Of a DNA stretch of 64,000 bases, positions 25,439 to 33,415 are shown in pieces. Origin of the DNA: Nocardioides luteus (lineage in GTDB: Bacteria > Actinomycetota > Actinomycetes > Propionibacteriales > Nocardioidaceae); contig NZ_BMRK01000004.1 in NCBI RefSeq assembly GCF_014648595.1, forward strand, positions 143,717 to 207,716, written 5' to 3'. Under the pieces are notes generated by a model. It was not told the origin of the DNA and made no database searches. It was given only the letters and a program-made list of their open reading frames with translations. Within the stretch, counting starts at the first letter, position 1; each line of letters begins with the position of its first letter. The position numbers were made by a program, and so were the translations under genes.

Positions 25439-25884
25439 GCGTGCACGGCTGCCGAGTCGGCAACTGACTCGATCGCGAAACCGGCCTCCGGCCATGCCCA
25501 GTCGGCATACAGCGAGACCTTCCGCGCCGTCGCGGCCGCCGTTTCGTGGATCTCGATCTCGCGGTCGCTCACGTGGCTCAGGAAATGGGACTCGCCGTTG
25601 CCTACTGCATGTTCGCCAACGTGATGGCGGATCATGACGCCCACAGCGCGGGCGTAGCGACGCACAGTCGATAGGTGCGGGTCGTTGCCGAGGCGCTCGA
25701 ACGCGCTAATGGTTGCCTGTGAGAGCCCGAGCCGCTCGGCGACTTGCTCCTGGGACAAGCCTGAGGCTCTTCTAGCTTCGATCAACTTCGCAAGGAGTAC
25801 CTGATCCTCGCGAGCAAGATCCAGCGCGAGGCGCTCCTCGGGGGAAGCGAACTCTTCTGGCAGGAGTTCGTCAAGGTGTGCCAT
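25435..25884 (-). CDS. HigA-like XRE antitoxin with C-terminal extension
   Basis: 149 residues. The XRE helix-turn-helix spans about 36-83 (SGLSQEQVAERLGLSQATISAFE). A 50-residue C-terminal extension (100-149) has exposed aromatics Y126, W129 and W131 near its middle. In TAC systems such an extension (the ChAD) is bound by the SecB-like chaperone and makes the antitoxin unstable without it. It lies between the HigB-like toxin gene and the SecB-like gene, and overlaps the latter. A CCATAGA palindrome covers its start codon, suggesting autoregulation. Confidence 0.75.
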   Translation of the reverse strand: MAHLDELLPEEFASPEERLALDLAREDQVLLAKLIEARRASGLSQEQVAERLGLSQATISAFERLGNDPHLSTVRRYARAVGVMIRHHVGEHAVGNGESHFLSHVSDREIEIHETAAATARKVSLYADWAWPEAGFAIESVADSAAVHA

Positions 25885-25900
25885 AGATTTGATTCTATGG
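25881..25900. promoter_or_regulatory. Operator-like palindrome over the antitoxin start
   Basis: CCATAGA (25881-25887) and TCTATGG (25894-25900) are perfect inverted arms with a 6-base spacer. The site covers the antitoxin ATG (25882-25884) in the 51-base gap after the toxin gene. It could be an XRE autoregulatory site for an internal antitoxin-chaperone promoter. Confidence 0.5.
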
Positions 25901-25935
25901 ACATCGACGTCGATCGCACCAGAGTATGAGGTAAG

Positions 25936-26403
25936 TCACAGTCCCCAAAATTGGGGTCGACCATCGTCCCAGCGTGTGCTAGCGACGAGGATCTCGTTGT
26001 CCTGCGCGGTGCGGATGTCTTCGGGAGACCCGCTGATGACCTTGCGGTGCGCGTGCAGGGCCACGATGTGCGCCGGCAGTTCTGCGATCTCGGTCTCGTA
26101 GATCCGGAGGCACAGGCCATGCGTCTGGATGTCCAGCCTCATCTCCCAGATGCAGTGGTGCTGTGCGATGGGTTTCACGTCGTCAGGGTCGACGGCCCGG
26201 CACTGCTCGAAGCGCTCAAGGAGCGCTGCGACGTCGGCCTTGGCCTCGGGCTGTGCGGCCAGCGGGACTGTCTCTTTGACGGCCGAGATCAAATCGCGCA
26301 CCACGGCCTTCGCGTCGCCTCCGACCGGTGCCCAATGGATCGCCTGGGGTGCATTCTGGGGATAAAGGCACCGTGAGTCGCGGGGCCCGTACGTGACTAC
26401 CAC
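25936..26403 (-). CDS. HigB/RelE-like toxin of the TAC unit
   Basis: 155 residues from GTG 26403; a shorter start is possible. The second half has the HigB pattern: VALLERFEQCR, then VKPIAQHHCIWEMR, LCLRIYETEIAELPAHIVALHAHRKVI and SPEDIRTAQDNEI. HigB proteins are ribosome-dependent mRNA endonucleases. The typical KK of the ...F.KK.QKTP segment is here HRKVISGSPE, so activity is not assured. The order toxin, antitoxin, SecB-like on one strand is the TAC order of Rv1955-Rv1957. The first 60 residues are not matched to the family. Confidence 0.65.
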   Translation of the reverse strand: MVVTYGPRDSRCLYPQNAPQAIHWAPVGGDAKAVVRDLISAVKETVPLAAQPEAKADVAALLERFEQCRAVDPDDVKPIAQHHCIWEMRLDIQTHGLCLRIYETEIAELPAHIVALHAHRKVISGSPEDIRTAQDNEILVASTRWDDGRPQFWGL

Positions 26404-26747
26404 CGTGCGCGAGCTGCTTCCCTCAGATCCACAGGGTGAAGTTACCAGCGGCGGCTGCCAGCGCGGGGGGAAACCATGTACTCCATCTGTAGGCGTTTAC
26501 GTCCCCGGTGTGTCCTCGGCGATGGCGGACGGCGATGTGCGGGTGAGCAACCCACCGGTGAACAGATGCACCAGAGCCACGGCGATTGAACAACGACAGT
26601 CGTTTCGTCGGATGACACCGACACGTCGCCGGGCGCGCGCCTGCAGAAGCTGGAGGCGTTCGGCGGGAGGTGGCCCGCCGCTACTACACCGAGAGCCCGG
26701 AGCCGTTCCACAAAGAGGCACAGTCCGACCGACCGTTCTGATGGCTC
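26404..26747. other. Gene-less stretch with decayed coding signal
   Basis: No convincing gene. On the plus strand near 26600-26740, two frames give protein-like text in succession (DDTDTSPGARLQKLEAFGG, then VRREVARRYYTESPEPF ending DRPF and a stop at about 26740), as expected from a frameshifted remnant. The promoter of the toxin gene must lie at the left end. Confidence 0.35.
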
Positions 26748-27494
26748 CTAAGGGCGCTGAACCAGAAGGGTGAGGATTGAGCCGAAGACGGCGCCGAACA
26801 CTCCGCCGATTAGCGCTATGGCGATGTCGTCACGCTTACGCACAAAGAAACTCGGGCGAGCGGACTTAGGCACAAGATAAACCAGCCCGTTCGCATGCAT
26901 GCTGGTCCGATACTGATACCGAACGATGAGACACGCGAAGGCGAGCACCGCGATGCACGTCGGTACGAGCCATCCGGGAGGGCCATCGCCCCGGAACATG
27001 CCCACGACCGCGCCGAGGCCAGTTGCGCCAGCTACGACGCCTAGCCCAACCAGAACTCCCCACATGGGCGCGCTATGGAACCACCGGACAAGTAACGGTC
27101 GCTGTGAGGCGACTAAGATCGAGTTGATCTTCTCGAAGGCGCCGCGCAACTGCAGGTCGTCTGTGTTGCTGACGTAGAGCCTCGTTGAGACGCCGGACGT
27201 TTCGAAGGACAGCAACCCCGGGTCGTATCGCTTCATCGTGAACTTGCTGAACGGACCCTCACCCTTCGCGGCGAGTTCGGCGATGGTCTCAGCCTCCCAC
27301 TCGCCGTTAGAAATCTTGACACTGCCAGCGTCCGGCCCCAGGTCGGCCAGCACACGTTCGATCTCTTCAATCTCGGCGAGGTACAACCTGACCAGATGGT
27401 AGGTCCGCGCCTCATTGCGTTCACTTCTGGCAACCACGGGTAGATGTTCCCAGCCGGTACGAGACCAGCGTGGCGGAATCGACCATCCGATCAT
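26748..27494 (-). CDS. Hypothetical membrane protein next to attR
   Basis: 248 residues from ATG 27494. A soluble N-terminal part (HLVRLYLAEIEEIERVLADLG and an SVKISNGEWEAE segment) is followed by three hydrophobic helices (WGVLVGLGVVAGATGLGAVV, WLVPTCIAVLAFACLIV, IAIALIGGVFGAVFGSI). No known family. It is the last gene before attR, a site where elements often keep cargo. The reading frame extends further upstream, but that part lacks protein-like composition. Confidence 0.6.
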   Translation of the reverse strand: MIGWSIPPRWSRTGWEHLPVVARSERNEARTYHLVRLYLAEIEEIERVLADLGPDAGSVKISNGEWEAETIAELAAKGEGPFSKFTMKRYDPGLLSFETSGVSTRLYVSNTDDLQLRGAFEKINSILVASQRPLLVRWFHSAPMWGVLVGLGVVAGATGLGAVVGMFRGDGPPGWLVPTCIAVLAFACLIVRYQYRTSMHANGLVYLVPKSARPSFFVRKRDDIAIALIGGVFGAVFGSILTLLVQRP

Positions 27495-27700
27495 GCCGCG
27501 AGGCTCCAGTCTGTCGCGCAACGGCGCTACGCGAGGGGTACGCCGGGGGCACCAGAACTGACAGACGCCAAGAGTCCCAAGTGAGGACGAATGCGGGGAT
27601 GAATGCGCCACGACTCCGTACGAACAACCATGAACAACCAGAACCCCAAGGCAGGGCCGTTGAGCGGGCATCCGAAGGACCGCCGTGTAGTCCTGATCTA

Positions 27701-27741
27701 TCAGCGGGTTGTAGGTTCAAGTCCTACATGGCGTACATCGA
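27701..27741 (+). other. Attachment site attR
   Basis: Exact 41-bp copy of 12071-12111. Only the 3' part of the tRNA is present (T arm and acceptor 3' strand), so this is not a functional tRNA gene. The base before (T versus A) and after (A versus G) differ, which fixes the repeat ends. Confidence 0.93.
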
Positions 27742-27742
27742 A

Positions 27743-27780
27743 ACCGGCCCGCACCTGGACTTCCAGGTGCGGGCCGGTTC
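27743..27780 (+). terminator. Strong terminator after attR, the presumed original tRNA-Lys terminator
   Basis: AACCGGCCCGCACCTGGA (27743-27760) pairs perfectly with TCCAGGTGCGGGCCGGTT (27763-27780), 18 bp with a 2-base loop, followed by CTTTG. It starts two bases after attR, the same place at which the element's own terminator follows attL. Confidence 0.85.
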
Positions 27781-27856
27781 TTTGTCGTACGCCGCAGGCG
27801 CACCATCGGGCGCACAAAGCCCAGAGCGGCTCACCAAAACCAGACCGTGACCCCGG

Positions 27857-28010
27857 AGATCAGCCGAGGCCACGGCGCCGACGGCATCGATCGCGGTGTC
27901 ACTCTCCTCGACTCTCTCCGGCCCTCGCGCCAGGGAAAGTCATACACAGTGAGAAGAAGTCACCTCGACTGCCCGATCGGCGCGAACCACGGTAACGGGT
28001 CCTGCCCGAA
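27857..28010 (+). ncRNA. Conserved structured-RNA-like element, copy 2 of 4
   Basis: Same ordered blocks as the copy at 1-124: CGGTGTC (GGTGTC at 27895-27900), AGTCACC (27958-27964), GATCGGC, and GGTAAC (27991-27996). It is the most divergent copy and its outer stem is not clear. It is followed 190 bases later by another copy in the same orientation. No gene lies between. Identity as a c-di-AMP-type riboswitch is only suggested. Confidence 0.35.
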
Positions 28011-28195
28011 ATCACGATCGGATTCGAGCATCCGGCGAGATCCGGCCGATAAGGACCGTTACCGACCGAGCAGCGGGCCAAAAGAAAGAAACGCCCTGGC
28101 CCTCGAGCCAGAACGCTCCGATCCTGCCCATCAACCAGGGCTTGGCGCTCGACGCCCGAGCAATCGTCTAGACCGCGACCCCGGATGAATCCGAA

Positions 28196-28324
28196 GCCGC
28201 GGTGCCAACAGCACGCTCTCGGTGTCATGTTTCTTCGGTCGCCCTCGCCTTGCGGTCCGGGACAGCCAGCCAAGACAAGTCACCCTGACTGTCCCGTCGG
28301 CATCACCAAGGGTAACCACGGTGC
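28196..28324 (+). ncRNA. Conserved structured-RNA-like element, copy 3 of 4
   Basis: Blocks: GCCGCGGT (28198-28205), AACAGCAC (28207-28214), GGTGTC (28221-28226), AGTCACC (28278-28284), CGTCGGC (28295-28301), GGTAACC (28311-28317). Internal stem GGGACAG/CTGTCCC and outer stem GCCGCGGT/ACCACGGT (7 of 8 pairs) can form. The PP2C-like gene begins about 200 bases downstream, so this copy could lie in its leader. Confidence 0.45.
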
Positions 28325-28528
28325 GAAAATCTATGCGCACCACCCTCAACTTTGTTCAGCCTGGAGCGCCTTGCGTCGATCCGTATCAGCTCGCGCCCGG
28401 AGGACTGATAGACAGTTGAAGACTTCGCGCGGTCCGGCAGGGAAGGGCGCGGCGACCGAGCGGTCAGGTCATCAGTCCAGGTCATGGCCACTTCCGCACC
28501 CCCGAACAGGAGACCATCCAGAGTGACG

Positions 28529-29317
28529 ATGCAGCTGTGCACCGAGGTCTACACCGAGACATCGCCGACCCATGTGCACAACGAGGACTTCGTCCTCGCC
28601 GGCGACGACTTCGTGATCGTGCTCGACGGTGCGACCCCGGTGCCCGGACTCGAGACCGGATGCATCCACGACGTGCCATGGCTGGTACGTCACCTCGGCC
28701 TCCGACTCGCGGAGGGGCTGACCGACCCGGACACCAAGAGCCTCGCCGACAACCTCGAGCAGGCGATCCAGCAGGTGTGCGACGACCATGCCGCCTCCTG
28801 CGACCTCACCGACCCGAACAGTCCGTCCTCGACGGTGGCCCTGCTCCGCCTGCGCGACGACCAGGTCGACTACCTCGTCCTCGCCGACTCCCCGATCGTC
28901 CTCCACCTCGACGACGGGGACGTCCTGGCGATCACCGACGACCGGCTCGACCACCTCGACGACTACTCCGTCCCCGCGGTCGCCGCGGCTCGGAACTCCG
29001 AGGCCGGCTTCTGGGTCGCCAGCACCAGGCCCGACGCCGCCCTCCACGCGGTCACCGGCAGCATCGCACTCACCGACCGCCCCCTCCGCGCCGCTGCCGT
29101 GCTGACCGACGGCGCAGCGACGCTGGTCGAGCGACACGGCGAGAGCTGGGAGCAGCTCCTCGACATCCTCGACGCCGGTCCGCACGAGCTGGTGCGGCGT
29201 ACGCGGATGGCCGACGAGACCGCCACCGGCAGGCTCAACGGGAAGCGGCACGACGACGCGACCGCCGTACTGTGCCGTTTCCTCGAGGCGAGCACGGCAC
29301 CGACGACCAAGGCCTGA
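28529..29317 (+). CDS. PP2C-family protein phosphatase-like protein
   Basis: 262 residues from ATG 28529; an ATG at 28484 is also in frame. PP2C motifs in order: HVHNEDFVLAGDDFVIVLDGAT (metal-binding ED and DG), PSSTVALLRLRDDQVDYLVLADS, LTDGA, and RHDDATAVLC near the end. The fold would remove phosphate from Ser/Thr or sense a ligand. A SpoIIE-like partner kinase is not nearby. A decayed C-terminal copy is in the element (24247-24409). Upstream lie two copies of the structured RNA-like element. Confidence 0.75.
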   Translation: MQLCTEVYTETSPTHVHNEDFVLAGDDFVIVLDGATPVPGLETGCIHDVPWLVRHLGLRLAEGLTDPDTKSLADNLEQAIQQVCDDHAASCDLTDPNSPSSTVALLRLRDDQVDYLVLADSPIVLHLDDGDVLAITDDRLDHLDDYSVPAVAAARNSEAGFWVASTRPDAALHAVTGSIALTDRPLRAAAVLTDGAATLVERHGESWEQLLDILDAGPHELVRRTRMADETATGRLNGKRHDDATAVLCRFLEASTAPTTKA

Positions 29318-29358
29318 CCCGGCACTCCGACTCGAACATGCGTTCGATACGCTGAGGT

Positions 29359-29628
29359 GTGTCGGCCAACCCTCCCAAGAACGACGCCTGGCCCCAGCCC
29401 AGGCGGTGGCTGCACGTGTGGGTGCACCGCCAGCGGCGCAACTACCCGCCGCCGATGCCTGGCCTGGTGCTCAAGTGGGAGCTGCACAAGGGCAGGTGGA
29501 GAGCCTGGGTGATCTGGGTCGACACGACGTACCCGCACCCGGAGATCCGCCATGCCTGGCTCTCCGTCGATGAGATCCGGCCGGCGAAGAGCAACATCAA
29601 CGTGTGGAACGACCGGCGCCGTCGGTGA
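29359..29628 (+). CDS. Small hypothetical protein, Trp- and Arg-rich
   Basis: 89 residues from GTG 29359. Contains RRWLHVWVHRQRRNYPPPMPGLVLKWELHKG, RWRAWVIWVDTTYPHPEIRHAWLSVDEIRPA. Seven tryptophans and a basic tail; no known family. It is 41 bases after the PP2C-like gene and may be cotranscribed. Confidence 0.55.
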   Translation: MSANPPKNDAWPQPRRWLHVWVHRQRRNYPPPMPGLVLKWELHKGRWRAWVIWVDTTYPHPEIRHAWLSVDEIRPAKSNINVWNDRRRR

Positions 29629-29732
29629 GGAAGATGAAGAGCGCCCCGGTCCGTAGACCGAGGCGCTCCCCCTCACCCGCCGTTCAGGATCTGGTATTCA
29701 CCGCTCGAGGCGCTGTCCCCCTTGGCTGCGAC

Positions 29733-29883
29733 CCCGGAACGAGTCCGAGGCCTCAACGCAACAGCACACTCGCGGTGTCTTCCCCTCACCTTCACCGCCC
29801 CACACGGACCGGAACAGTCACCCCCATGAAGCTTCTGACTGCCCCGTCGGCGATTCGACCGGTAACCGGGCTCGGACCCTCGT
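29733..29883 (+). ncRNA. Conserved structured-RNA-like element, copy 4 of 4
   Basis: Blocks: AACAGCAC (29760-29767), GGTGTC (29774-29779), AGTCACC (29816-29822), CGTCGGC (29845-29851), GGTAACC (29861-29867). GTCCGAG near 29742 pairs with CTCGGAC near 29871, closing the element with a base-paired stem different in sequence from the other copies, which argues for structure conservation. It precedes the truncated MATE gene by about 40 bases. Confidence 0.45.
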
Positions 29884-29923
29884 ATGCGTCAGGTCTCAAA
29901 ACTTTCTCGATGGGTTCTCGATC

Positions 29924-30184
29924 GTGCCCTACGGTGAGGCGGTGCGGTCGACCAGCGGCGATGGGCCGCAAGAGAGTTCAGGCAGCTCCTTCCGGCTGAT
30001 CGCGACGACCGCTCTTCCGCTGTACGTCACGATGATCGCGTCCTCCATCGGCTCGACGCTCAACGTCGCGCTCGTGGGTCGTCACGACACCGGGTCGCTC
30101 GCAGCGCTCGCGATCGCGCTGGCTGTGTACGGCCCGGCGACCGCCACCGTCGCCCCCACCGTCAAGGGCACACGAGCCGACTGA
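29924..30184 (+). pseudogene. MATE-family transporter gene, truncated after the first segments
   Basis: From GTG 29924 the frame gives a polar N-terminus and then FRLIATTALPLYVTMIASS, GSTLNVALVGRHDTGSLAALAI, ALAVYGPATATVAPTVKGT and a stop. This reads as helices 1-2 of a MATE exporter (family length about 440); the rest is missing. It is cut 24 bases before the converging TetR gene, so a deletion removed the remainder. Confidence 0.55.
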
Positions 30185-30207
30185 CCTCCGACCCGCTCTG
30201 CAGGGAT

Positions 30208-30771
30208 CTACGGAGCGCCGACGGCCCGCAGGACGAACTCCTCGACCCGCTCGGCGGGGAGGTGGCGGGTGCCGAGGACGGCGTGGACGAGCGCGAGGGT
30301 GGCGTCGAGGTCGGGGACCACGAAGACGCCCTGCTCGGCGCCCTGCTGGAGGATCTCGGCGAGCACCCGCTCGACGGCGACGACGTGCTCGCGGATCTCC
30401 GCGCGCGCCTCCTCGGGCAGGCCGCCGTAGACCTGCGGGCCGAAGCCCATGTGGAACCGCTCGCTGAGCGCGAGGTGGTTGCGTACGTAGATCCGCAGCC
30501 GCTCCGCCGGGTCGTCGCTCACGGCGAGCTGGGCCCGGAGGGAGGCGACATACTCGGAGGTCTCGCGGGTCGCGAACGCGACCATCACCGCGTCGCGGTC
30601 CTTGAAGTGGTGGTAGATCGCGGTGCGGCCGATGTCGGCACGCTGCGCCAGCCGCGACATGCTGATCGCGTCGTAGCTGCCCTCGGCCATCAGCTCGGCG
30701 AACGCTGTGAAGATCCGCTCGCGCACCAGCCTGCGGTGCTCGGGGACGTTCTCGGCGGCGATGCGGGGCAC
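30208..30771 (-). CDS. TetR family regulator linked to heme oxygenase
   Basis: About 187 residues from GTG 30771 (VPRIAAENVPEHR). HTH region near 15-65: ERIFTAFAELMAEGSYDAISMSRLAQRADIGRTAIYHHFKDRD. The C-terminal domain runs to VLRAVGAP. The reading frame is open upstream across the heme oxygenase gene, so the start is assigned from family length. It follows the heme oxygenase gene by 16 bases on the same strand and probably controls it through the CTGACA palindrome at 31507. Confidence 0.82.
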   Translation of the reverse strand: MPRIAAENVPEHRRLVRERIFTAFAELMAEGSYDAISMSRLAQRADIGRTAIYHHFKDRDAVMVAFATRETSEYVASLRAQLAVSDDPAERLRIYVRNHLALSERFHMGFGPQVYGGLPEEARAEIREHVVAVERVLAEILQQGAEQGVFVVPDLDATLALVHAVLGTRHLPAERVEEFVLRAVGAP

Positions 30772-30787
30772 GGGACCGAACCCTAGT

Positions 30788-31456
30788 TCACCTGCGATAG
30801 CTCTCGAGGCGTGCGCCGAGCTCCTCGAAGAGCGCCTGGTTGAGCCCGAACGCGACGCGGACCTCCTCGACGACCCGCAGCTTCTCGGCGGGGTCGAGGT
30901 CGAGCGCGTCCAGGCGGGCGCGGTAGCCGTCCTTGTAGGGCTTCGGCTTGGGGATCTCGGAGAACTCGTAGAAGGCCACCCCGTCACCGTCGAGCTCGAA
31001 GTCGCGGTCGAGGATGCGGCCGATCGCCTGTCCTCCGGAGAGATCGCCGAGATAGCGCGTGTAGTGGTGGGCTGCGTAGAGGCCGCCCCAGGAGCGGGTG
31101 GCCTCGATCCGGGCGACGTACGCATCGGCAGCATCGGACTCGACGCCACCGTCGGCACCGGGAGCCCACAGCTCCAGGTCGGCGTCGATCGCGGCCAGGC
31201 GCTCCAGCGACTCGTCGTGGACGGCCGCCACGATCGGGTCGGTGGTGGCGAGGTCGTGGCCGACCTCCTCGAGCGCGGCATAGACCCGACGCAGGCGCAG
31301 GAGATAGTCGGCGTACCCCTGCTGGTTGACCCGGCCGGAGAGCAGCTCCGCCATGAACGAGGAACTCTCGGCCTCGGTGTGCTCCAGGCGCGAACCCTCG
31401 CGCATCATCGCGGAGAGCGGAGCCCCGGAGGTCTCGTCGGCAAGAACGGCGGACAT
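30788..31456 (-). CDS. Heme oxygenase (biliverdin-producing), HmuO-like
   Basis: 222 residues. It cleaves heme to biliverdin, CO and iron. Proximal heme histidine H26 is in REGSRLEHTEAE, and the distal-helix motif GDLSGG is at 137-142 (YLGDLSGGQAIGR), both as in HmuO. YAAHHYTRYLGD precedes it. It heads a two-gene operon with the TetR gene. A role in iron recovery is likely; no heme importer is adjacent. The palindrome at 31507-31521 is 51 bases upstream. Confidence 0.93.
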   Translation of the reverse strand: MSAVLADETSGAPLSAMMREGSRLEHTEAESSSFMAELLSGRVNQQGYADYLLRLRRVYAALEEVGHDLATTDPIVAAVHDESLERLAAIDADLELWAPGADGGVESDAADAYVARIEATRSWGGLYAAHHYTRYLGDLSGGQAIGRILDRDFELDGDGVAFYEFSEIPKPKPYKDGYRARLDALDLDPAEKLRVVEEVRVAFGLNQALFEELGARLESYRR

Positions 31457-31506
31457 GTGGGCTCCAGTCGGTCGCGGCGGAGACGATCAGCCTTCCGCCC
31501 AAGATG

Positions 31507-31521
31507 CTGACACATTGTCAG
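31507..31521. promoter_or_regulatory. Operator palindrome CTGACA-CAT-TGTCAG upstream of heme oxygenase
   Basis: Perfect 6-bp arms at 31507-31512 and 31516-31521. Size fits a TetR dimer site, and the downstream operon encodes a TetR protein. The rest of the 436-base gap (31457-31892) contains no gene; its right half is the long leader of the secreted protein gene. Confidence 0.55.
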
Positions 31522-31892
31522 GAAGCCATCAAGGATCTCCTGAGACCATCCTGAGTTCCCGATCCGGGAATTGAATCCAATTCTTTGAGATCCGCCCCCG
31601 AAGGAACGAGCCGGGCACAGGATCCACACGACCTGTCCATATCGCTGCCGGTCCCCGGGACATTCGTCATTTGCAAGCCCGGAGCGGGCCCGGCCACGAC
31701 CTGTTACCAGCGAAGTTACGGCCGAATTTCTGCGAATTCGACCGGGGGGCGAGCGCTAGGCGGGGGCGAATCGACGTGGCTAGACTCCCCGCTTCGTCAC
31801 GGCGAGTCACAGCAACCGGGGGGCTGCAGAGGCTGACTTCCACTTGTCGTGCCCCTGTCATCGACAGTTATCAACATCATTGGAGAAGTCAC

Positions 31893-33209
31893 TTGCGCTC
31901 CCCACTCTCGGTCCGCGGAGCCGCCGCCCTCGTTGCGGCCACCGCGATGATCGGTCTTTCCGTGACCGCGGCCCCGGCGTCTGCTGCGAAGTCTGAGAAG
32001 CCCCAGGCCAAGGCTTCCTCGGTCGCCCTGACCGTCAACGTGTCCGACAAGGTCAAGGTCGACACCGGTCGCTACACCGCCACCTACAACGGCAAGAAGA
32101 CCGTCAACACCGGCACCAACAAGCCGGCCCTCCCGATCCTCAAGGGCGACCAGCAGCTGCTCTCCGTGGGCGTCTTCGCCCAGGACGCGGCCGCCGCTCT
32201 CCAGGACGGCACCGCCTACTCCGGCGCCTGCTCGGCCCTCGCCGGCAAGGGCGCGACCCTGGTCGCGATCGGCGACGGCTCGAGCTGCGTGAAGCCGGGC
32301 GAGGCCGTGAACGTGAACCTCGCCGAGCTCAACCTGCAGAAGCTGGGCGCCACCACCGACTACCTGCTCAACGACCAGAGCAAGTCGGTCCACGTGAAGC
32401 TCGGCCCGGTCAACGACCTGGTCCAGAACATCGTCTCCGGCGTGCTCACCAAGGTCGGCGGCCTCTCCGTCGGTCTCGACCTGGACGCCGCCGAGGCCAC
32501 CTGCATGGCGCAGGGCACCGACTTCAAGGGCCGTACGCAGCTCAAGAACGCTGCCGTCACCGTGAACGTCCCCGGCAAGGGCGACATCAAGGTCGCGGAC
32601 CTGCCGACCAACCCGAAGAAGAACACGACGGTCGTCCCGGACCTCTCCCCGGTGACCGACGCCCTCCTCGGCCGCGTCGACACGCTGCTGCAGTCGGGTC
32701 TGAAGAGCAAGATCGCGCCGAACGTCCTCGACATCTCGATCCGCATCGACCTCATCGAGCACATCAAGGAGCAGCTCGCGCTGGTCCTGAAGGGTCTCGA
32801 GAGCGACCTGGTCAAGCTCACCCTGAACAAGCAGGAGAAGACCGCGAAGTCGCTCGAGGTCTCCGCCCTGGACATCAAGGTGCTCGACGCCGTGAAGAAG
32901 GTCGGCGCCCCGACCGCGGCCAACGTCGCCATCGGCACCAGCACCTGCGGCACCAACGGTCTCTCCCTCTCCGAGGAGAAGGCTGCCGCCACCGGTGACA
33001 AGAAGAACGTCGACGTCGTCGTCTCCGGCGACAAGTCGGACCCGGACGCCGCCCTGAAGGTGCAGCCGGACAACGCCCCGGCCAACGCCGAGCTCGACCT
33101 GCTCTCCTCCCCGGCCGCCAAGGGCGGTTTCGCCGGAGGCGCGCTGGTGCTGCTCGTCGCCGCCGCTGCCGCCACCCGGTGGTTCCTGCTGCGCCGCGCG
33201 AAGGCCTGA
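31893..33209 (+). CDS. Secreted, C-terminally membrane-anchored protein (paralog of 34383-35633)
   Basis: 438 residues from TTG 31893, chosen because GGAGAAG is 5 bases upstream and the signal peptide begins there (RSPLSVRGAAALVAATAMIG, cleavage after ASA). The mature part has repeated motifs shared with its paralog: TGRYTATYNGKKT, GDQQLLSVGVFAQDAA, and VTVNVPGKGDIKVADLP. One C-terminal helix (GGFAGGALVLLVAAAAATRWF) and RRAKA anchor it. There is no LPXTG before the helix. Function unknown; surface display is inferred. Confidence 0.75.
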   Translation: MRSPLSVRGAAALVAATAMIGLSVTAAPASAAKSEKPQAKASSVALTVNVSDKVKVDTGRYTATYNGKKTVNTGTNKPALPILKGDQQLLSVGVFAQDAAAALQDGTAYSGACSALAGKGATLVAIGDGSSCVKPGEAVNVNLAELNLQKLGATTDYLLNDQSKSVHVKLGPVNDLVQNIVSGVLTKVGGLSVGLDLDAAEATCMAQGTDFKGRTQLKNAAVTVNVPGKGDIKVADLPTNPKKNTTVVPDLSPVTDALLGRVDTLLQSGLKSKIAPNVLDISIRIDLIEHIKEQLALVLKGLESDLVKLTLNKQEKTAKSLEVSALDIKVLDAVKKVGAPTAANVAIGTSTCGTNGLSLSEEKAAATGDKKNVDVVVSGDKSDPDAALKVQPDNAPANAELDLLSSPAAKGGFAGGALVLLVAAAAATRWFLLRRAKA

Positions 33210-33261
33210 TCTGCTGATCAGAACACCTGTATAGGACTGTTGTAGAACCTGCAACACCCGG

Positions 33262-33296
33262 CTCCCGGGCCAAGGCTCCACGCCTTGGCCCGGGAG
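33262..33296 (+). terminator. Intrinsic terminator
   Basis: CTCCCGGGCCAAGGC (33262-33276) pairs with GCCTTGGCCCGGGAG (33282-33296), 15 bp with loop of 5, followed by TCGTTTT. It closes the preceding secreted-protein gene. Confidence 0.88.
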
Positions 33297-33415
33297 TCGT
33301 TTTGATGCTCGATCCAAACGGCGCGCCTACGTGCCGCCTGCGCTCGGATCCGCCACAGTTGGGCCGCCCCCGATGCTCCCCAGAGCTCTTCCCCGTCTCT
33401 CTGGAAAGTCACCCC

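Noticed and set aside
26393-26773. 126-codon frame on the plus strand
   Set aside because: It overlaps the toxin promoter, switches protein-like frames midway and has no ribosome site; treated as a decayed stretch.
27701-27741. Second tRNA-Lys gene at attR
   Set aside because: Only the 3' half is present; the acceptor 5' strand and D arm are missing.
30208-31281. 357-codon minus-strand frame ending in TetR
   Set aside because: The first 170 codons are an out-of-frame reading of the heme oxygenase gene; TetR starts at about 30771.
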